DNA from: Actinomadura flavalba DSM 45200
GTDB taxonomy: Bacteria > Actinomycetota > Actinomycetes > Streptosporangiales > Streptosporangiaceae
Length of the DNA: 64,000 nucleotides
Reading direction: 5' to 3'
NCBI RefSeq assembly: GCF_000374305.1
Contig: NZ_KB894093.1
Coordinates: forward strand, 1 to 64,000
Position numbers and translations under genes: made by a program
Notes under the pieces: generated by a model
What the model was told of the DNA's origin: nothing
Databases searched by the model: none
Seen by the model: only the letters and a program-made list of their open reading frames with translations
Part shown: positions 18,688 to 28,082 of the stretch, one piece after another
How the letters are laid out: each line of letters opens with the position of its first letter
Numbering within the stretch: position 1 is the first letter of the stretch

Positions 18688-18703
18688 AGTGACGTTCATC
18701 ACA
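18688..18703 (-). promoter_or_regulatory. Candidate Crp-family binding site
   Basis: Read on the minus strand it is TGTGATGAACGTCACT, matching the TGTGA-N6-TCACA consensus at nine of ten defined positions. It lies upstream of the membrane-anchored transglycosylase gene. Crp control of wall-remodelling resuscitation factors (rpfA) is known in mycobacteria and corynebacteria, so regulation here is plausible but inferred. Confidence 0.5.
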
Positions 18704-18742
18704 GACCGACGGTGCGCTCATCGAAGATCACGCTGAGTGCCG

Positions 18743-18791
18743 GAAAAGGTTCCGCGTCCCGGCGGCCTGTCCGGCCGCGGGGACGCGGAAC
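18743..18791 (-). terminator. Rho-independent terminator of phoH
   Basis: GTTCCGCGTCCC (18749-18760) pairs perfectly with GGGACGCGGAAC (18780-18791). In the minus-strand transcript the stem is followed by CTTTTCC, a short U-run, making it the most classical intrinsic terminator in this window. Confidence 0.75.
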
Positions 18792-18807
18792 GCGCGACCG
18801 TCCGGGC

Positions 18808-20160
18808 TCAGCTTCCGACGTCGCCGAGCATGTCGGTGACCAGCGCCGCGATCGGGGACCGTTCCGACCGGGTGAGCGTCACGTGGGCGAAGAGCGGATG
18901 GCCCTTCAACCGTTCCACCACGGCGGCGACGCCGTCGTGCCGGCCTACCCGCAGGTTGTCGCGCTGGGCGACGTCGTGGGTGAGCACGACGCGCGACCCC
19001 GCGCCGATGCGCGACAGGACCGTCAGCAGGACGCCGCGCTCCAGCGACTGCGCCTCGTCGACGATCACGAACGCGTCGTGCAGCGAGCGACCGCGGATGT
19101 GCGTGAGCGGCAGGACCTCCAGCATGCCGCGGTCGAGGACCTCGTCGATGACCTCGGGCGTCGTGACGGCCGAGAGCGTGTCGTAGACGGCCTGCGCCCA
19201 CGGCGACATCTTCTCGTTCTCCGACCCCGGCAGGTAGCCGAGCTCCTGCCCGCCGACCGCGTACAGCGGCCGGAACACCACGACCTTGCGGTGCTTGCGA
19301 CGTTCCAGGACGGCGTCGAGCCCCGCGCACAGCGCCAGCGCCGACTTGCCGGTGCCGGCGCGCCCGCCGAGCGAGACGATGCCGACGTCCTCGTCGGTGA
19401 GCAGGTCCAGCGCGATGCGCTGCTCGGCGGACCGGCCGCGCAGCCCGAAGACCTCGCGGTCGCCGCGGACCAGCCGCACCGACTTGTCGGGCAGCACCCG
19501 CGCCAGCGCCGAGCCGCGCTCGGACAGAATCCGCAGGCCGGTGTGGCAGGGCAGCTCGCGCGCCTCCTCCAGTTCGGCGCCGCCGCCGTCGTACAGCTCC
19601 TCGACCTGCCCGCCGGACAGCTCCAGCTCCCGCATCCCGGTCCAGCCGGATTCGACGACGGCCAGCTCCGCCCGGTACTCCTCGGCGGTGAGGCCCACGG
19701 CCGACGCCTTGACCCGCATCGGCAGGTCCTTGGAGACCAGGACGACGTCGTGGCCCTCGTGCGCGAGCCAGGCCGCCACCGAGAGGATGCGGGTGTCGTT
19801 GTCGCCGAGGCGGAACCCGTCCGGCAGGACGGACGGATCGGAGTGGTTCAGCTCGACGCGCAGCGTGCCGCCGTCCTCACCGAGTGGCAGTGCCTCGTCG
19901 AGCCGCCCGTAGTCGACCCTCAGATCGTCGAGGGTGCGGAGCGCCTGGCGGGCGAAGTAGCCCAGTTCGGGATGGTGCCGCTTGCCCTCCAGCTCAGTGA
20001 TCACGACGATCGGGATGACGACCTCGTGCTCGGCGAACCGGGTCATCGCCCCCGGGTCGGCGAGCAGGACGCTCGTGTCGAGGACGTAGGTGCGCCGGGC
20101 CGTAGCGGAAGCTTCGGCACTGCTCCCGGAAGCGGGACGGCGCGGGGAGGTTGTGGCCAC
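18808..20160 (-). CDS. phoH: PIN domain-PhoH fusion protein (PhoH2-like)
   Basis: A 450-residue protein joining an N-terminal PIN ribonuclease domain (about residues 22-160; acidic D28 in [10 protein letters not shown]57 in VITELEGKR, then [10 protein letters not shown]) to a PhoH ATPase domain (about 235-445) with Walker A GRAGTGKS (266-273) and Walker B VIVDEAQ (365-371). Mycobacterial PhoH2 of this build is an RNA helicase with sequence-specific RNase activity. GTG 20160 has AGGGAG about five bases upstream. The prenyltransferase gene lies upstream on the same strand, 75 bp away. Confidence 0.95.
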   Translation of the reverse strand: MATTSPRRPASGSSAEASATARRTYVLDTSVLLADPGAMTRFAEHEVVIPIVVITELEGKRHHPELGYFARQALRTLDDLRVDYGRLDEALPLGEDGGTLRVELNHSDPSVLPDGFRLGDNDTRILSVAAWLAHEGHDVVLVSKDLPMRVKASAVGLTAEEYRAELAVVESGWTGMRELELSGGQVEELYDGGGAELEEARELPCHTGLRILSERGSALARVLPDKSVRLVRGDREVFGLRGRSAEQRIALDLLTDEDVGIVSLGGRAGTGKSALALCAGLDAVLERRKHRKVVVFRPLYAVGGQELGYLPGSENEKMSPWAQAVYDTLSAVTTPEVIDEVLDRGMLEVLPLTHIRGRSLHDAFVIVDEAQSLERGVLLTVLSRIGAGSRVVLTHDVAQRDNLRVGRHDGVAAVVERLKGHPLFAHVTLTRSERSPIAALVTDMLGDVGS

Positions 20161-20235
20161 TCGATCTCCCTGACAGATGGGGAACTACCGGTGGCGCGCA
20201 GGTCCGCCCGAGCGGCGGTGGGTGGGGCGGTGCCC

Positions 20236-21099
20236 CTAGGAACCGTAGCGCCGGTGGCGCGCGGCGTACGAGCGCAGGGCGCGCAGGAAGTCGACCTTGC
20301 GGAAGTCCGGCCAGTGGACTTCGCAGAAGTAGAACTCCGAGTGCGCGCTCTGCCACAGCATGAAACCCGAGAGTCGTTGCTCACCCGAGGTGCGGATGAC
20401 GAGATCGGGGTCAGGCTGGCCGCGCGTGTAGAGATGCTCGGCGATGTGCTCCACGTCGAGGACCTCGGCGAGTTCCTCGATGCTGGTGCCTTCGGCCGCC
20501 TGCTGGAGGAGCAGGGAGCGCACCGCATCAGCGATCTCACGCCTACCTCCGTACCCAACGGCGACGTTCACAATCAGCCCGGGAGCATCGGATGTGGCCT
20601 CGGCGGCGTCTTTCAGGACACGAGCGGTCTTGTCGGGCAGCAGATCGAGGGCGCCGACGGGCTTGACGTGCCAGCCGTCGGCGGCGAGCTGCTCGACGGT
20701 GCTCTCGATGATGCCGAGCAGCGGGGCGAGTTCCCCGGCGGGACGGGTGAGGTTGTCGGTGGACAGCAGCCACAGCGTGACGACCTCGACGCCCGCCTCC
20801 GCCGACCAGTGCAGCAGGTGCGAGATCTTGTCGGCGCCGCGGCGGTGCCCGGTGTTGACGTCGGCCAGGCCCATCGAGCGGGCCCAGCGGCGGTTGCCGT
20901 CGAGGATGACGCCGACGTGCCGGGGCGTGATGTCGGTCGGCAGGGACGCCTCGACGCGCCGCTCGTACAGGCGGTAGGCGGCGTCGCGGACGACGCCGTA
21001 CGGGCGGCTGCCGCGGACGGCGCCGACGAGCCGGGCGGAGCTCCGGCGGCGCGGCTCGCCGTCCTGGTCGCGGCGGGTTCGCGTGCGCCGAGTCCCCAT
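20236..21099 (-). CDS. Cis-prenyltransferase (isoprenyl transferase)
   Basis: Condenses isopentenyl diphosphate units in the Z configuration to make lipid carriers for cell-wall synthesis. The 287-residue protein has the catalytic motif VILDGNRRWAR with D67, the WSAEAGVEVVTLWLLSTDNL region, and the C-terminal RTSGEQRLSGFM with EFYF..WPDF. It may be undecaprenyl diphosphate synthase or the short-chain Z,E-farnesyl type known from mycobacteria (Rv1086). The charged 45-residue N-terminal extension is longer than in UppS and favours the latter, but product length cannot be read from sequence. phoH follows on the same strand. Confidence 0.9.
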   Translation of the reverse strand: MGTRRTRTRRDQDGEPRRRSSARLVGAVRGSRPYGVVRDAAYRLYERRVEASLPTDITPRHVGVILDGNRRWARSMGLADVNTGHRRGADKISHLLHWSAEAGVEVVTLWLLSTDNLTRPAGELAPLLGIIESTVEQLAADGWHVKPVGALDLLPDKTARVLKDAAEATSDAPGLIVNVAVGYGGRREIADAVRSLLLQQAAEGTSIEELAEVLDVEHIAEHLYTRGQPDPDLVIRTSGEQRLSGFMLWQSAHSEFYFCEVHWPDFRKVDFLRALRSYAARHRRYGS

Positions 21100-21190
21100 G
21101 TGCGGGCTTCCCTTCGAGCGACGTCCCGGGCGGGAACGACGCTCAATTATGGCCTGTCCGCGCGGGTCGTCCCACCGGTTCGGCCGTTCC

Positions 21191-21748
21191 TCATCGTCGT
21201 CCGGTGAGACGCCGGGAGGAGCGGTCGCGTTCGGCCTCGGCGAGGACTTCGGCGAGGAATCCGGCGAGTTCGCCGGACGTGAGGACGGCGCGCACCCCGC
21301 GTCCGCCCGCGCCCCACGCCTCGACGACGGCGCGGCGGGCGATCCGCCACCGGCCGTCGCGTCCGCCGGGGCCGACCCAGCGGGCGGTGGTGCGCAGCGT
21401 GCAGCGCAGTTCGCCGGTGCCGGCGCCGTCGGCGCGTTCGCGGTGCCGGAACGCGAACAGCTCGGGTTCGTCGCCCGGGGCGTCGGCGGGCAGGCCGCCG
21501 CCGGGCTCGGGGAAGCGGTCGTCGGGGTCGGGCCAGCGGCCGGACTGCGGGGAGCCGTCGGCGCGGGCGGCGGCGACGCGTTCGGCGAGCGCGGCGATGC
21601 GGTGGCCGCAGCGCTCGCCGACCGCGCCGAACACGGCGCCGTCGCGGCGCAGTTCGAGCGTGATCTCGTAGGCGGCGCCGCCGCGGTCCCGGGCCGCGAC
21701 GGGCACGACGGCGAGCGATGAACCGTCCTGGCAGGTGATGCCCCGCAT
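21191..21748 (-). CDS. Conserved-looking protein of unknown function
   Basis: A 185-residue soluble protein, rich in Arg, Gly and acidic residues, without signal peptide or membrane segment. It starts at ATG 21748 with GGGAGG five bases upstream, a strong site. The centre (FAFRHRERADGAGTGELRCT) and the C-terminal helix LTSGELAGFLAEVLAEAERD suggest a folded domain. Two Cys lie near the N-terminus (GITCQDG and ERCGHR). I do not recognise a family. It is divergent from the MFS exporter. Confidence 0.65.
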   Translation of the reverse strand: MRGITCQDGSSLAVVPVAARDRGGAAYEITLELRRDGAVFGAVGERCGHRIAALAERVAAARADGSPQSGRWPDPDDRFPEPGGGLPADAPGDEPELFAFRHRERADGAGTGELRCTLRTTARWVGPGGRDGRWRIARRAVVEAWGAGGRGVRAVLTSGELAGFLAEVLAEAERDRSSRRLTGRR

Positions 21749-21907
21749 CGATGCCTCCCTGATGTGCGTCAGCGGGTGAGCGCAACCACTGACACGCACA
21801 TTAGGCCAGGTCAACACCATGATCACACCTCGCGGACGGCGCGATCGAGCAAGGAAAACGATCAAGCATCGGCTTCGGCGGAGCGGGCGTCGGCCAGGCA
21901 CGGGCTC

Positions 21908-21938
21908 TTGACCTCTCGAAGATTTTGAGAGTTACTAT
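21908..21938 (+). promoter_or_regulatory. Promoter with overlapping palindromic operator for the MFS/TetR operon
   Basis: TTGACC (21908-21913) and TACTAT (21933-21938) form a vegetative promoter with a long 19-base spacer. A 19-bp palindrome with half-sites CTCTCGAA and TTTTGAGAG (21913-21931) fills the spacer. The region is unusually AT-rich for this genome. The layout fits repression by the downstream TetR protein, with the long spacer as an alternative regulatory clue. Confidence 0.65.
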
Positions 21939-21973
21939 CATTTTCTACTGACTTCCGAATGAAGGTGACTGTA

Positions 21974-23437
21974 ATGACCACGCACCGGCGCTGGTGGGGC
22001 CTCGCCGCGCTCTCCCTGGCCGTCCTCGCGCTCGGCTTCGACCTGACGATCCTCAACGTCGCGCTCACCACGCTCTCCACCGACCTGGACGCCTCCACGA
22101 GCGCTCTCCAGTGGATCGTGGACGCCTACGTGCTCGTCTTCGCCGCCCTGCTGCTCCCCGCCGGGATGCTCGGCGACCGCTACGGGCGCCGCCGCCTGCT
22201 GCTCGCCGGGCTCGCCGTGTTCGGCGCCGCCTCGCTCGGCGGCGCGTACGCGACCGGGACGGGCGGCGTCATCGCCGCACGCGCCGCGATGGGCGTCGGC
22301 GCCGCGATCCTCGTGCCGATGTCGATGTCGCTGCTGACCGTGCTGTTCCCGCCCGCCGAGCGCACCCGCGCCGTCGCGGTCTGGTCGGCGTCCATGGCGA
22401 TCGGGCTGCCGTTCGGGCCACTGCTGGGCGGCTGGCTGCTGGAGCACTTCTGGTGGGGATCGGTGTTCCTGGTCAACGTGCCCGTCGCGCTGCTCGCCGC
22501 CGTCGCGGCCGTCGCGTTCCTGCCCGCGTCACGGGACACGGCGGCGCCGCCGCTGGACGTCCCCGGAGCGCTGCTGTCGGCGGCCGGGCTCGCCGCACTG
22601 GTGTTCGGGGTCATCGAGGCGCCGGTGCGCGGGTGGGGCGACCCGCTAGTCCTCGGCACGCTCGCCGGCGCCGTCGTCGTGCTGGCCGGGTTCGTCCGCT
22701 GGGAGCGGCGGCGGGACCGGCCGCTGGTGGACCTCGCGCTGTTCGGCGACGCGCTGTTCCGGCGGCCGGTGATCACGGCGGTGTGGGCGACGCTGATGAT
22801 GGCGGGGCTGCTGTTCGTCCTGCCGCAGTACCTCCAGGCCGTGCGGGGGCACGGCACGCTCGCCACCGGCGTGCGGATGATCCCGATGCTCGCCGGACTG
22901 CTCGTCGGCAGCGCGGTCACCGAACGGCTCACCCGCCGCCTCGGCCGCGACGCGGTGATGGCCGCCGGGCTCGCCGTCGTCGCGGCCGGGTTCGGCCTCG
23001 GGACGCTCAGCGCGCCCGGCTCCGGCGACGCGTTCACGGCGGCCTGGCTCGCCGTGGCGGGCATCGGGTTCGGGCTGGCGCTCATTCCCGCGATGGACGG
23101 CGTCCTCGCCCGGCTCCCCGACGGGCGGACGGGCAGCGGGTCCGGGCTCGTCCAGGCGCTCCGGCAGACCGGCGCCGCGCTCGGCGTGGCCGGGCTCGGC
23201 AGCGTCCTGTCGGCCGTCTACCGCGACCGGGTCGACGGCGACGCGATCGGCGCCGACGTCGCGCGGGCCGTCCGCACCGGCGACGCCGAACTGCTCGCCG
23301 CCGCCCGCGACGCCTACACGACGGGAATGGCCGTCGTCCTCGGCGGCTGCGCGCTCGCCTCGGCCGCGCTGGCCGCGCTGCTCGCCGCGCGCCGCGCCGA
23401 TGCCCCAGAATCGGGGGATGAGCACGCCGCCCGCTGA
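21974..23437 (+). CDS. DHA2-type MFS drug exporter
   Basis: A 487-residue 14-helix drug:H+ antiporter. It carries motif D1-like FDLTILNVAL in helix 1, motif A PAGMLGDRYGRRRLLL after helix 2, and a long extramembrane loop near the C-terminus (YRDRVDGDAIGADVARAV). This is the EmrB/QacA layout used against drugs and antibiotics. ATG 21974 is chosen because AAGGTGA lies five bases upstream; ATG 21959 would add five residues. The TetR gene overlaps its 3' end by 20 bases, so the two form an operon under the promoter at 21908-21938. Confidence 0.92.
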   Translation: MTTHRRWWGLAALSLAVLALGFDLTILNVALTTLSTDLDASTSALQWIVDAYVLVFAALLLPAGMLGDRYGRRRLLLAGLAVFGAASLGGAYATGTGGVIAARAAMGVGAAILVPMSMSLLTVLFPPAERTRAVAVWSASMAIGLPFGPLLGGWLLEHFWWGSVFLVNVPVALLAAVAAVAFLPASRDTAAPPLDVPGALLSAAGLAALVFGVIEAPVRGWGDPLVLGTLAGAVVVLAGFVRWERRRDRPLVDLALFGDALFRRPVITAVWATLMMAGLLFVLPQYLQAVRGHGTLATGVRMIPMLAGLLVGSAVTERLTRRLGRDAVMAAGLAVVAAGFGLGTLSAPGSGDAFTAAWLAVAGIGFGLALIPAMDGVLARLPDGRTGSGSGLVQALRQTGAALGVAGLGSVLSAVYRDRVDGDAIGADVARAVRTGDAELLAAARDAYTTGMAVVLGGCALASAALAALLAARRADAPESGDEHAAR

Positions 23438-24032
23438 CCCGCTGACCCGGCTCCCGCTCCGCGAGCGCAAGAAGCTGCGCACCCGCCGGTCCGTGCAGGA
23501 GCACGCGCTGCGGCTGTTCGCCGAGCAGGGGTACGACGCCACGACCGTCGAGCAGATCGCGGCGGCTGCGGAGATCTCGCCGTCCACCTTCTTCCGGTAC
23601 TTCCCGACGAAGGAGGACGTGGTCGTCACCGACGAGTACGACCCCGTCATGGAACACGTGCTCGGCGAGCAGCCGCCCGACGTCCCGCCGCTGACGGCCG
23701 TCCGGGCGACGCTGCGGCAGGTGCTCGGCGAGCTGGCCCGGCAGGACACCGCGACGATCGCGACCCGCGTCCGGCTGCTCGTCGAGGTGCCGCAACTGCG
23801 GGCCCGCGTCATGGAGTCGCTGCGCGGCGGGACGTTCCTGGTGCTCACCCGGCTGCTCGCCGAGCGCACCGGGCGCCGCGCCGACGATCCTCTCGTCGCC
23901 ACGTTCTGCTTCGCCGTGCTCGGCGTGCTCGTCGCCGCCCTCTACGACTGGCTGGACGGCGGCGCCACCGGCGACCTGCCCGCCCTCGTGGACGAGCGGC
24001 TCGCCTTCCTCGGCGCGGGGATGCCGCTCTAG
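23418..24032 (+). CDS. TetR-family regulator, probable repressor of the adjacent exporter
   Basis: A 204-residue TetR protein beginning with LPLRERKKLRTRRSVQEHAL, a standard first helix, followed by the helix-turn-helix ATTVEQIAAAAEISPSTFFRYFPTKEDVV. The C-terminal ligand domain is variable. It overlaps the exporter gene by 20 bp, implying coupled translation. ATG 23400 is an alternative start adding six residues. Its stop codon overlaps the stop of the convergent NlpC/P60 gene within the bases CTAG. Exporter control is inferred from operon structure and the palindrome in the promoter. Confidence 0.9.
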   Translation: MSTPPADPLTRLPLRERKKLRTRRSVQEHALRLFAEQGYDATTVEQIAAAAEISPSTFFRYFPTKEDVVVTDEYDPVMEHVLGEQPPDVPPLTAVRATLRQVLGELARQDTATIATRVRLLVEVPQLRARVMESLRGGTFLVLTRLLAERTGRRADDPLVATFCFAVLGVLVAALYDWLDGGATGDLPALVDERLAFLGAGMPL

Positions 24033-25234
24033 CCGGGGGTGACGGCGGCGCGGCGCGGGTTCACCCGGACGGCGCCCTTGAAGTTGTTGGTGTAGACCGC
24101 CTGAACCTGGACGCGGGTGCCCCGGCGCGGGGCGGCGATCATCTTGCCGTCACCGATGTAGAGGGCGATGTGCGAGATGTAGCCGGGCGCGGTCGGGTCG
24201 TTGGCCCAGAGGAGCATGTCGCCGGGCTGGGCCTTGTCCAGCGGGACGATCCAGCCGGTGCGGGCCTGGTCGGCGGCGACGCGCGGCAGCCGGATGCCCG
24301 CCTGCGCGAACGCGTACTGCATGAGGCCCGAGCAGTCGTAGCCGCCCTCGGCCTCGGACTCGCCGCCCCACACGTACGGCCAGCCGATGCGGGTGTAGGC
24401 GGCCTTGATGACGGTCTGCACCTGCCCGGCCGTCATGACCTGGCCGTTCGCGCTCGACTGCGGCGCGCCGGTCTGCGAGCGCGGGTAGTCGATGGCGGGG
24501 TTGACCTCGACGGCCTTGGCGCCCTTGGGCAGCATCTTCTTCAGCGTCTTCAGGAACGCCTGCGGCTTGGCCTTGGGCGCGCTGACCAGGACGGCGTTCC
24601 CGGCGGGGACGCCGAGCGAGCGGGCGGTGGCGCGGGAGACGACCGCGTCCACGTCCCCGAGGCCCATCGTGGCGTAGGCGCCGACGCGGACGCGGCCCGA
24701 CGCCGTCTTGCCGCCGACCGGGATCTGGCTGCCGAGCCGCACGCCGCCGTCGCTGCCCATCGTGAACGAGATGGCGGCGTCCCCGGCGGCGATGTTGCGC
24801 CACAGTGCGTCGGACTTGGCGGTCGGCTCGGGCGTGAAGTTCCGGAACGTGGACGGCTCGACGCCGAGCAGCCCGATCCGCTTGCCCGCCACCTGGACCT
24901 GGACGGCGTCCACGACCTCGGCGCCGCGCACGGTCTTGGTCTTCCGGACCTTCTCCACCGTCTCGGGCGGCAGGGCGGCCTCGGCGGCGACGAGGTAGTG
25001 CGGCGTGAGGCGCTTGCCGAGCGGCGCGACGGCCGCGGTGGTGGGGACGCGGGTGCCGGACGTGGCGACGAAGTCGGCCTGCTTCTGCGCGTCGCGCGGG
25101 GGCGTCGCGGTGAGGCCGGAGCCGGGGGCCGAGCCGTCGTCGCGCAGCGCGAGCGCCGCCACGTTGGTGCCGAGCGTGGCCAGCACGGTCACGCCGATCA
25201 GCGTCGGCAGTATCCGGCGGTCCGGCTTGGGCAC
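24029..25234 (-). CDS. Exported NlpC/P60 cell-wall hydrolase
   Basis: A 401-residue peptidoglycan endopeptidase-like protein. An N-terminal signal or anchor (ILPTLIGVTVLATLGTNVAALAL, about 8-30) is followed by a 230-residue region without clear homology to me, then a C-terminal NlpC/P60 domain (about 270-390). The catalytic Cys301 lies in GGYDCSGLMQYAF and His355 in ISHIALYIG. Such enzymes cut D-Glu-mDAP bonds in wall peptides. GTG 25234 has GAGGAG eight bases upstream. The conserved middle region with SFTMGSDGGVRLGSQIPV may bind wall or another exported protein. Confidence 0.9.
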   Translation of the reverse strand: MPKPDRRILPTLIGVTVLATLGTNVAALALRDDGSAPGSGLTATPPRDAQKQADFVATSGTRVPTTAAVAPLGKRLTPHYLVAAEAALPPETVEKVRKTKTVRGAEVVDAVQVQVAGKRIGLLGVEPSTFRNFTPEPTAKSDALWRNIAAGDAAISFTMGSDGGVRLGSQIPVGGKTASGRVRVGAYATMGLGDVDAVVSRATARSLGVPAGNAVLVSAPKAKPQAFLKTLKKMLPKGAKAVEVNPAIDYPRSQTGAPQSSANGQVMTAGQVQTVIKAAYTRIGWPYVWGGESEAEGGYDCSGLMQYAFAQAGIRLPRVAADQARTGWIVPLDKAQPGDMLLWANDPTAPGYISHIALYIGDGKMIAAPRRGTRVQVQAVYTNNFKGAVRVNPRRAAVTPG

Positions 25235-25409
25235 GCGACACTCCTCGTTCTGGGATGATCAAGACAGTGGTTCAGATACCCGGCGCGGCCGGGCTCCACC
25301 CCGCGAAGCGGCGGTCTCGTTTCCCTCGCGCCACTTCCGCTACCCAGTGGTAACACCAAGCGGAAACGAGATCAAGGTCACGCTGTCACAAAATGGACGT
25401 TCGATCCAC

Positions 25410-27389
25410 TCAGCTCCGCAGCTCGGCCACCAGCGCGGCGGGCTCGGTCACCGGCAGCCGGCAGGCGAAATCGCGGCACACGTAGGCGGCCGGAGCACCG
25501 TCCACCAGCGTGCGGCCGGTCAGCAGCGGCACCGTCGCCGCCCCCGGCTCCCCCACGCTGACGACCGCGCCCGGCGACACCGCCATCAGCGCCGTGTCGT
25601 GCAGCGCCCGGGTGCGCTCGTCGCCGGGCGCCCCGACGACGGCGATCTCCAGCGGCCCCGCCGCCAGCGCCTCGGCCACCGCCAGCCCCCAGCCCGCGAA
25701 CCGCGCGTGCTCGGCGGCCAGCAGCCGCGCCGGGGCCAGCGCGCGGGCGGCGGCGTCGCGGTGCCGGGACTCCCCCGTCAGCGCCGCGTACGACAGCAGC
25801 GCCCCGGCCGCCGCGAACTGGCCGGACGGGGTGGCGTTGTCGGTCGGGTCCTGCGGGCGGCGGAACAACCGCTCGGCGTCGTCGGCGGTGTCGAAGAAGC
25901 CGCCCTCGCCGTCGGTGAAGCGGGTCAGGACGGTCTCCAGCAGTTCGCCCGCCGCGTCCACGTACTTCGGGTTTCCGGTGACGCCGTGCAGGGCGAGCAG
26001 TCCTTCGGCGACGTCGGCGTAGTCCTCCAGGACGCCCGCGTTCGCGCCCGCCGCGCCGTCGCGCGACGTCCGGACCAGGCGGCCCCCGGACACGTGCAGC
26101 GCCAGGACCAGACCCGCGACCTGCTCGGCCGCCGCGACCAGGTCGAGGCGTCCGAACAGCGCGCCGCACTCGGCCAGCGCCGCGACGGCCAGGCCGTTCC
26201 ACGCCGCGACGACCTTGTCGTCGCGGGCGGGCGGCACGCGCTCCTCGCGGGCGGCCAGCAGCGCGCGGCGGACGCGGTCGTAGCGTTCGAGGTCGTCCGG
26301 GTCGCGGTGGAGCTGGAGGACGGACGTGCCGTGCTCGAACGTGCCGGTGACGTCGAACAGCCCGGCGGCGTAGGCGGCGTCGTCCGGGCCGAGGACCTCC
26401 GCGAGCTGACCCGGCGTCCAGACGTAGAAGCGGCCCTCCTCGCCCTCGCTGTCGGCGTCGAGCGCCGAGGCCAGGCCGCCTTCGGCGGTGCCGAGGTCGC
26501 GGAGCATCCAGTCGCACGTCTCCAGCGCGACGCGGCGGGCGAACGGGTCGCCGGAGACGCGCCACCAGTGCGCGTAGACGCGGGCGAGCAGCGCGTTGTC
26601 GTACAGCATCTTCTCGAAGTGCGGCACCACCCACGCGTCGTCGACGGAGTAGCGGGCGAAGCCGCCGCCGAGCTGGTCGTACATGCCGCCGCGCGCCATC
26701 GCCTCCAGCGTGTGCCCGGCCATGGCGAGCGCGTCCGCGTCGCCGGTGCGGGCGTGGTGGCGCAGCAGGAACTCCAGCGCCATCGACGGCGGGAACTTCG
26801 GCGCCCCGCCGAACCCGCCGCGCGCGGCGTCGTACCCGGTGGCCAGCGCGCGGACGGCCGCCGCGAGCGCGTCCGCGTCGGGGGCGTCGCCGCCGGTGAG
26901 GGCGCCGCCGCGCCCGCTGAGCGCGTCCACGACCTGCCGTCCCTGCGCGACGACCTGCTCGCGCTGGTCGCGCCACGCGGTGTGCACGGCCTCCAGCACG
27001 GCCTGGAACCGCTGCCGGGGGAAGTAGGTGCCGCAGTAGAACGGGTGCCCGTCCGGCGTCATGAGCACGGTCATCGGCCACCCGCCCTGCCCGGTCATGG
27101 CCTGCGTCGCCTCCATGTACACCGCGTCGATGTCGGGACGTTCCTCCCGGTCGACCTTGACGTTCACGAAGTACTCGTTCATCAGCGCGGCCGTCGCGCC
27201 GTCCTCGAACGACTCGTGCGCCATCACGTGACACCAGTGACACGCCGCGTACCCGACCGACAACAGCACCGGCACGTCCCGCCGCGCCGCCTCCGCCAGC
27301 GCCTCCGGCGACCACTCCCACCACTCCACGGGATTCTCCGCATGCTGGAGCAGATAGGGCGACGTGGCACGAGCAAGACGATTGGCCAT
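25410..27389 (-). CDS. YyaL-type thioredoxin-like / (alpha/alpha)6 barrel protein
   Basis: A 659-residue DUF255 protein. The N-terminal thioredoxin-like domain begins [20 protein letters not shown] and has the CxxC motif ACHWCHVM (Cys50, Cys53). The rest is an alpha/alpha barrel related to N-acylglucosamine 2-epimerases, with [19 protein letters not shown] and [20 protein letters not shown]. Substrate and reaction are not established for the bacterial family. ATG 27389 has GGGAGG eight bases upstream. A homologue occurs in the same neighbourhood in mycobacteria (Rv1084, from memory). Confidence 0.92.
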   Translation of the reverse strand: MANRLARATSPYLLQHAENPVEWWEWSPEALAEAARRDVPVLLSVGYAACHWCHVMAHESFEDGATAALMNEYFVNVKVDREERPDIDAVYMEATQAMTGQGGWPMTVLMTPDGHPFYCGTYFPRQRFQAVLEAVHTAWRDQREQVVAQGRQVVDALSGRGGALTGGDAPDADALAAAVRALATGYDAARGGFGGAPKFPPSMALEFLLRHHARTGDADALAMAGHTLEAMARGGMYDQLGGGFARYSVDDAWVVPHFEKMLYDNALLARVYAHWWRVSGDPFARRVALETCDWMLRDLGTAEGGLASALDADSEGEEGRFYVWTPGQLAEVLGPDDAAYAAGLFDVTGTFEHGTSVLQLHRDPDDLERYDRVRRALLAAREERVPPARDDKVVAAWNGLAVAALAECGALFGRLDLVAAAEQVAGLVLALHVSGGRLVRTSRDGAAGANAGVLEDYADVAEGLLALHGVTGNPKYVDAAGELLETVLTRFTDGEGGFFDTADDAERLFRRPQDPTDNATPSGQFAAAGALLSYAALTGESRHRDAAARALAPARLLAAEHARFAGWGLAVAEALAAGPLEIAVVGAPGDERTRALHDTALMAVSPGAVVSVGEPGAATVPLLTGRTLVDGAPAAYVCRDFACRLPVTEPAALVAELRS

Positions 27390-27511
27390 ACGCCCATCCT
27401 CCCCCAACGGACCCGGCGCTCACCCGCCCGGGGACAGAGCGTCCGCGGGCGGCGGAACAGTAGGCTGGCGACAGGAGCGGCCGAGCCGTCGAGGCTCCTT
27501 GAGGAGGCACC

Positions 27512-28078
27512 ATGACCGCCGACATGGTGGCGCCCGCGTGGATGCACACCCAGATCAGCGCGGAGCAGTACGACGCGTGGACTGAGGAACAGTGCGCGGG
27601 CATCGAGATCGTGGACGGGATGGTCGTCGTGAGCCCGAGCGCCTCGAAGCGGCATAACCGGCTGGCGCGGCTTCTGGCCAACGCCCTCGACGCCGCCGCG
27701 GGGCCGGACTGGAACGCCGACACCGACTTCGACGTCCGTCTTCAGGACGTCCCGCTCACGAACCGCCGCCCGGACGTCGTCGTCTACCGGGCGGACACCC
27801 TCGACCTCGCGACCACCCGCCCTGAGCACGTGCTCATGGTCGTCGAGGTCGTGTCGCCCGGTTCGGAGACCACGGACCGGGTCGTGAAGGTGGATCAGTA
27901 CGCCAAGGCGGGCATCCCGTTCTACTGGCGTGTCGAACCGGCCGCCACCGGAGTTCCGATCGTCTACACCTACGTGCTCGACCCGGCCACCAAGGTCTAC
28001 CGGGACGGTGAGATGTTCACCGGCACGGTGAAGGCCACCGCGCCGTTCTCCGTCGCCGTCGACCTCGGGGCCATCTGA
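27512..28078 (+). CDS. Uma2/DUF820 family putative nuclease
   Basis: A 188-residue protein of the Uma2 family, which has a PD-(D/E)xK-like nuclease fold. The likely catalytic residues lie in NRRPDVVVYRAD and LMVVEVVSPGSETTDRVVK, with QYAKAGIPFYWRVEP following as in other members. GAGGAGG lies just upstream of ATG 27512. The family is widespread and often multi-copy in actinomycetes and cyanobacteria, with no settled function. It is an accessory gene relative to the conserved neighbourhood. Confidence 0.9.
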   Translation: MTADMVAPAWMHTQISAEQYDAWTEEQCAGIEIVDGMVVVSPSASKRHNRLARLLANALDAAAGPDWNADTDFDVRLQDVPLTNRRPDVVVYRADTLDLATTRPEHVLMVVEVVSPGSETTDRVVKVDQYAKAGIPFYWRVEPAATGVPIVYTYVLDPATKVYRDGEMFTGTVKATAPFSVAVDLGAI

Positions 28079-28082
28079 GGCA

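Larger units (their letters stand above)
18437..18807. other. 371-bp region between phoH and the transglycosylase gene
   Basis: It contains the phoH terminator (18749-18791), a Crp-like palindrome (18688-18703) and, on the minus strand, a TTGACA at 18624-18619 that may be a -35 box, though no good -10 box is seen 17 bases on. The part nearest 18436 is an open frame that could lengthen the transglycosylase by up to 40 residues. I see no other gene or repeat. Confidence 0.6.

Noticed and set aside
25235..25409. c-di-AMP (ydaO) riboswitch upstream of the NlpC/P60 gene
   Set aside because: Such riboswitches often precede wall hydrolases in actinomycetes, but I cannot find its conserved core in this interval.
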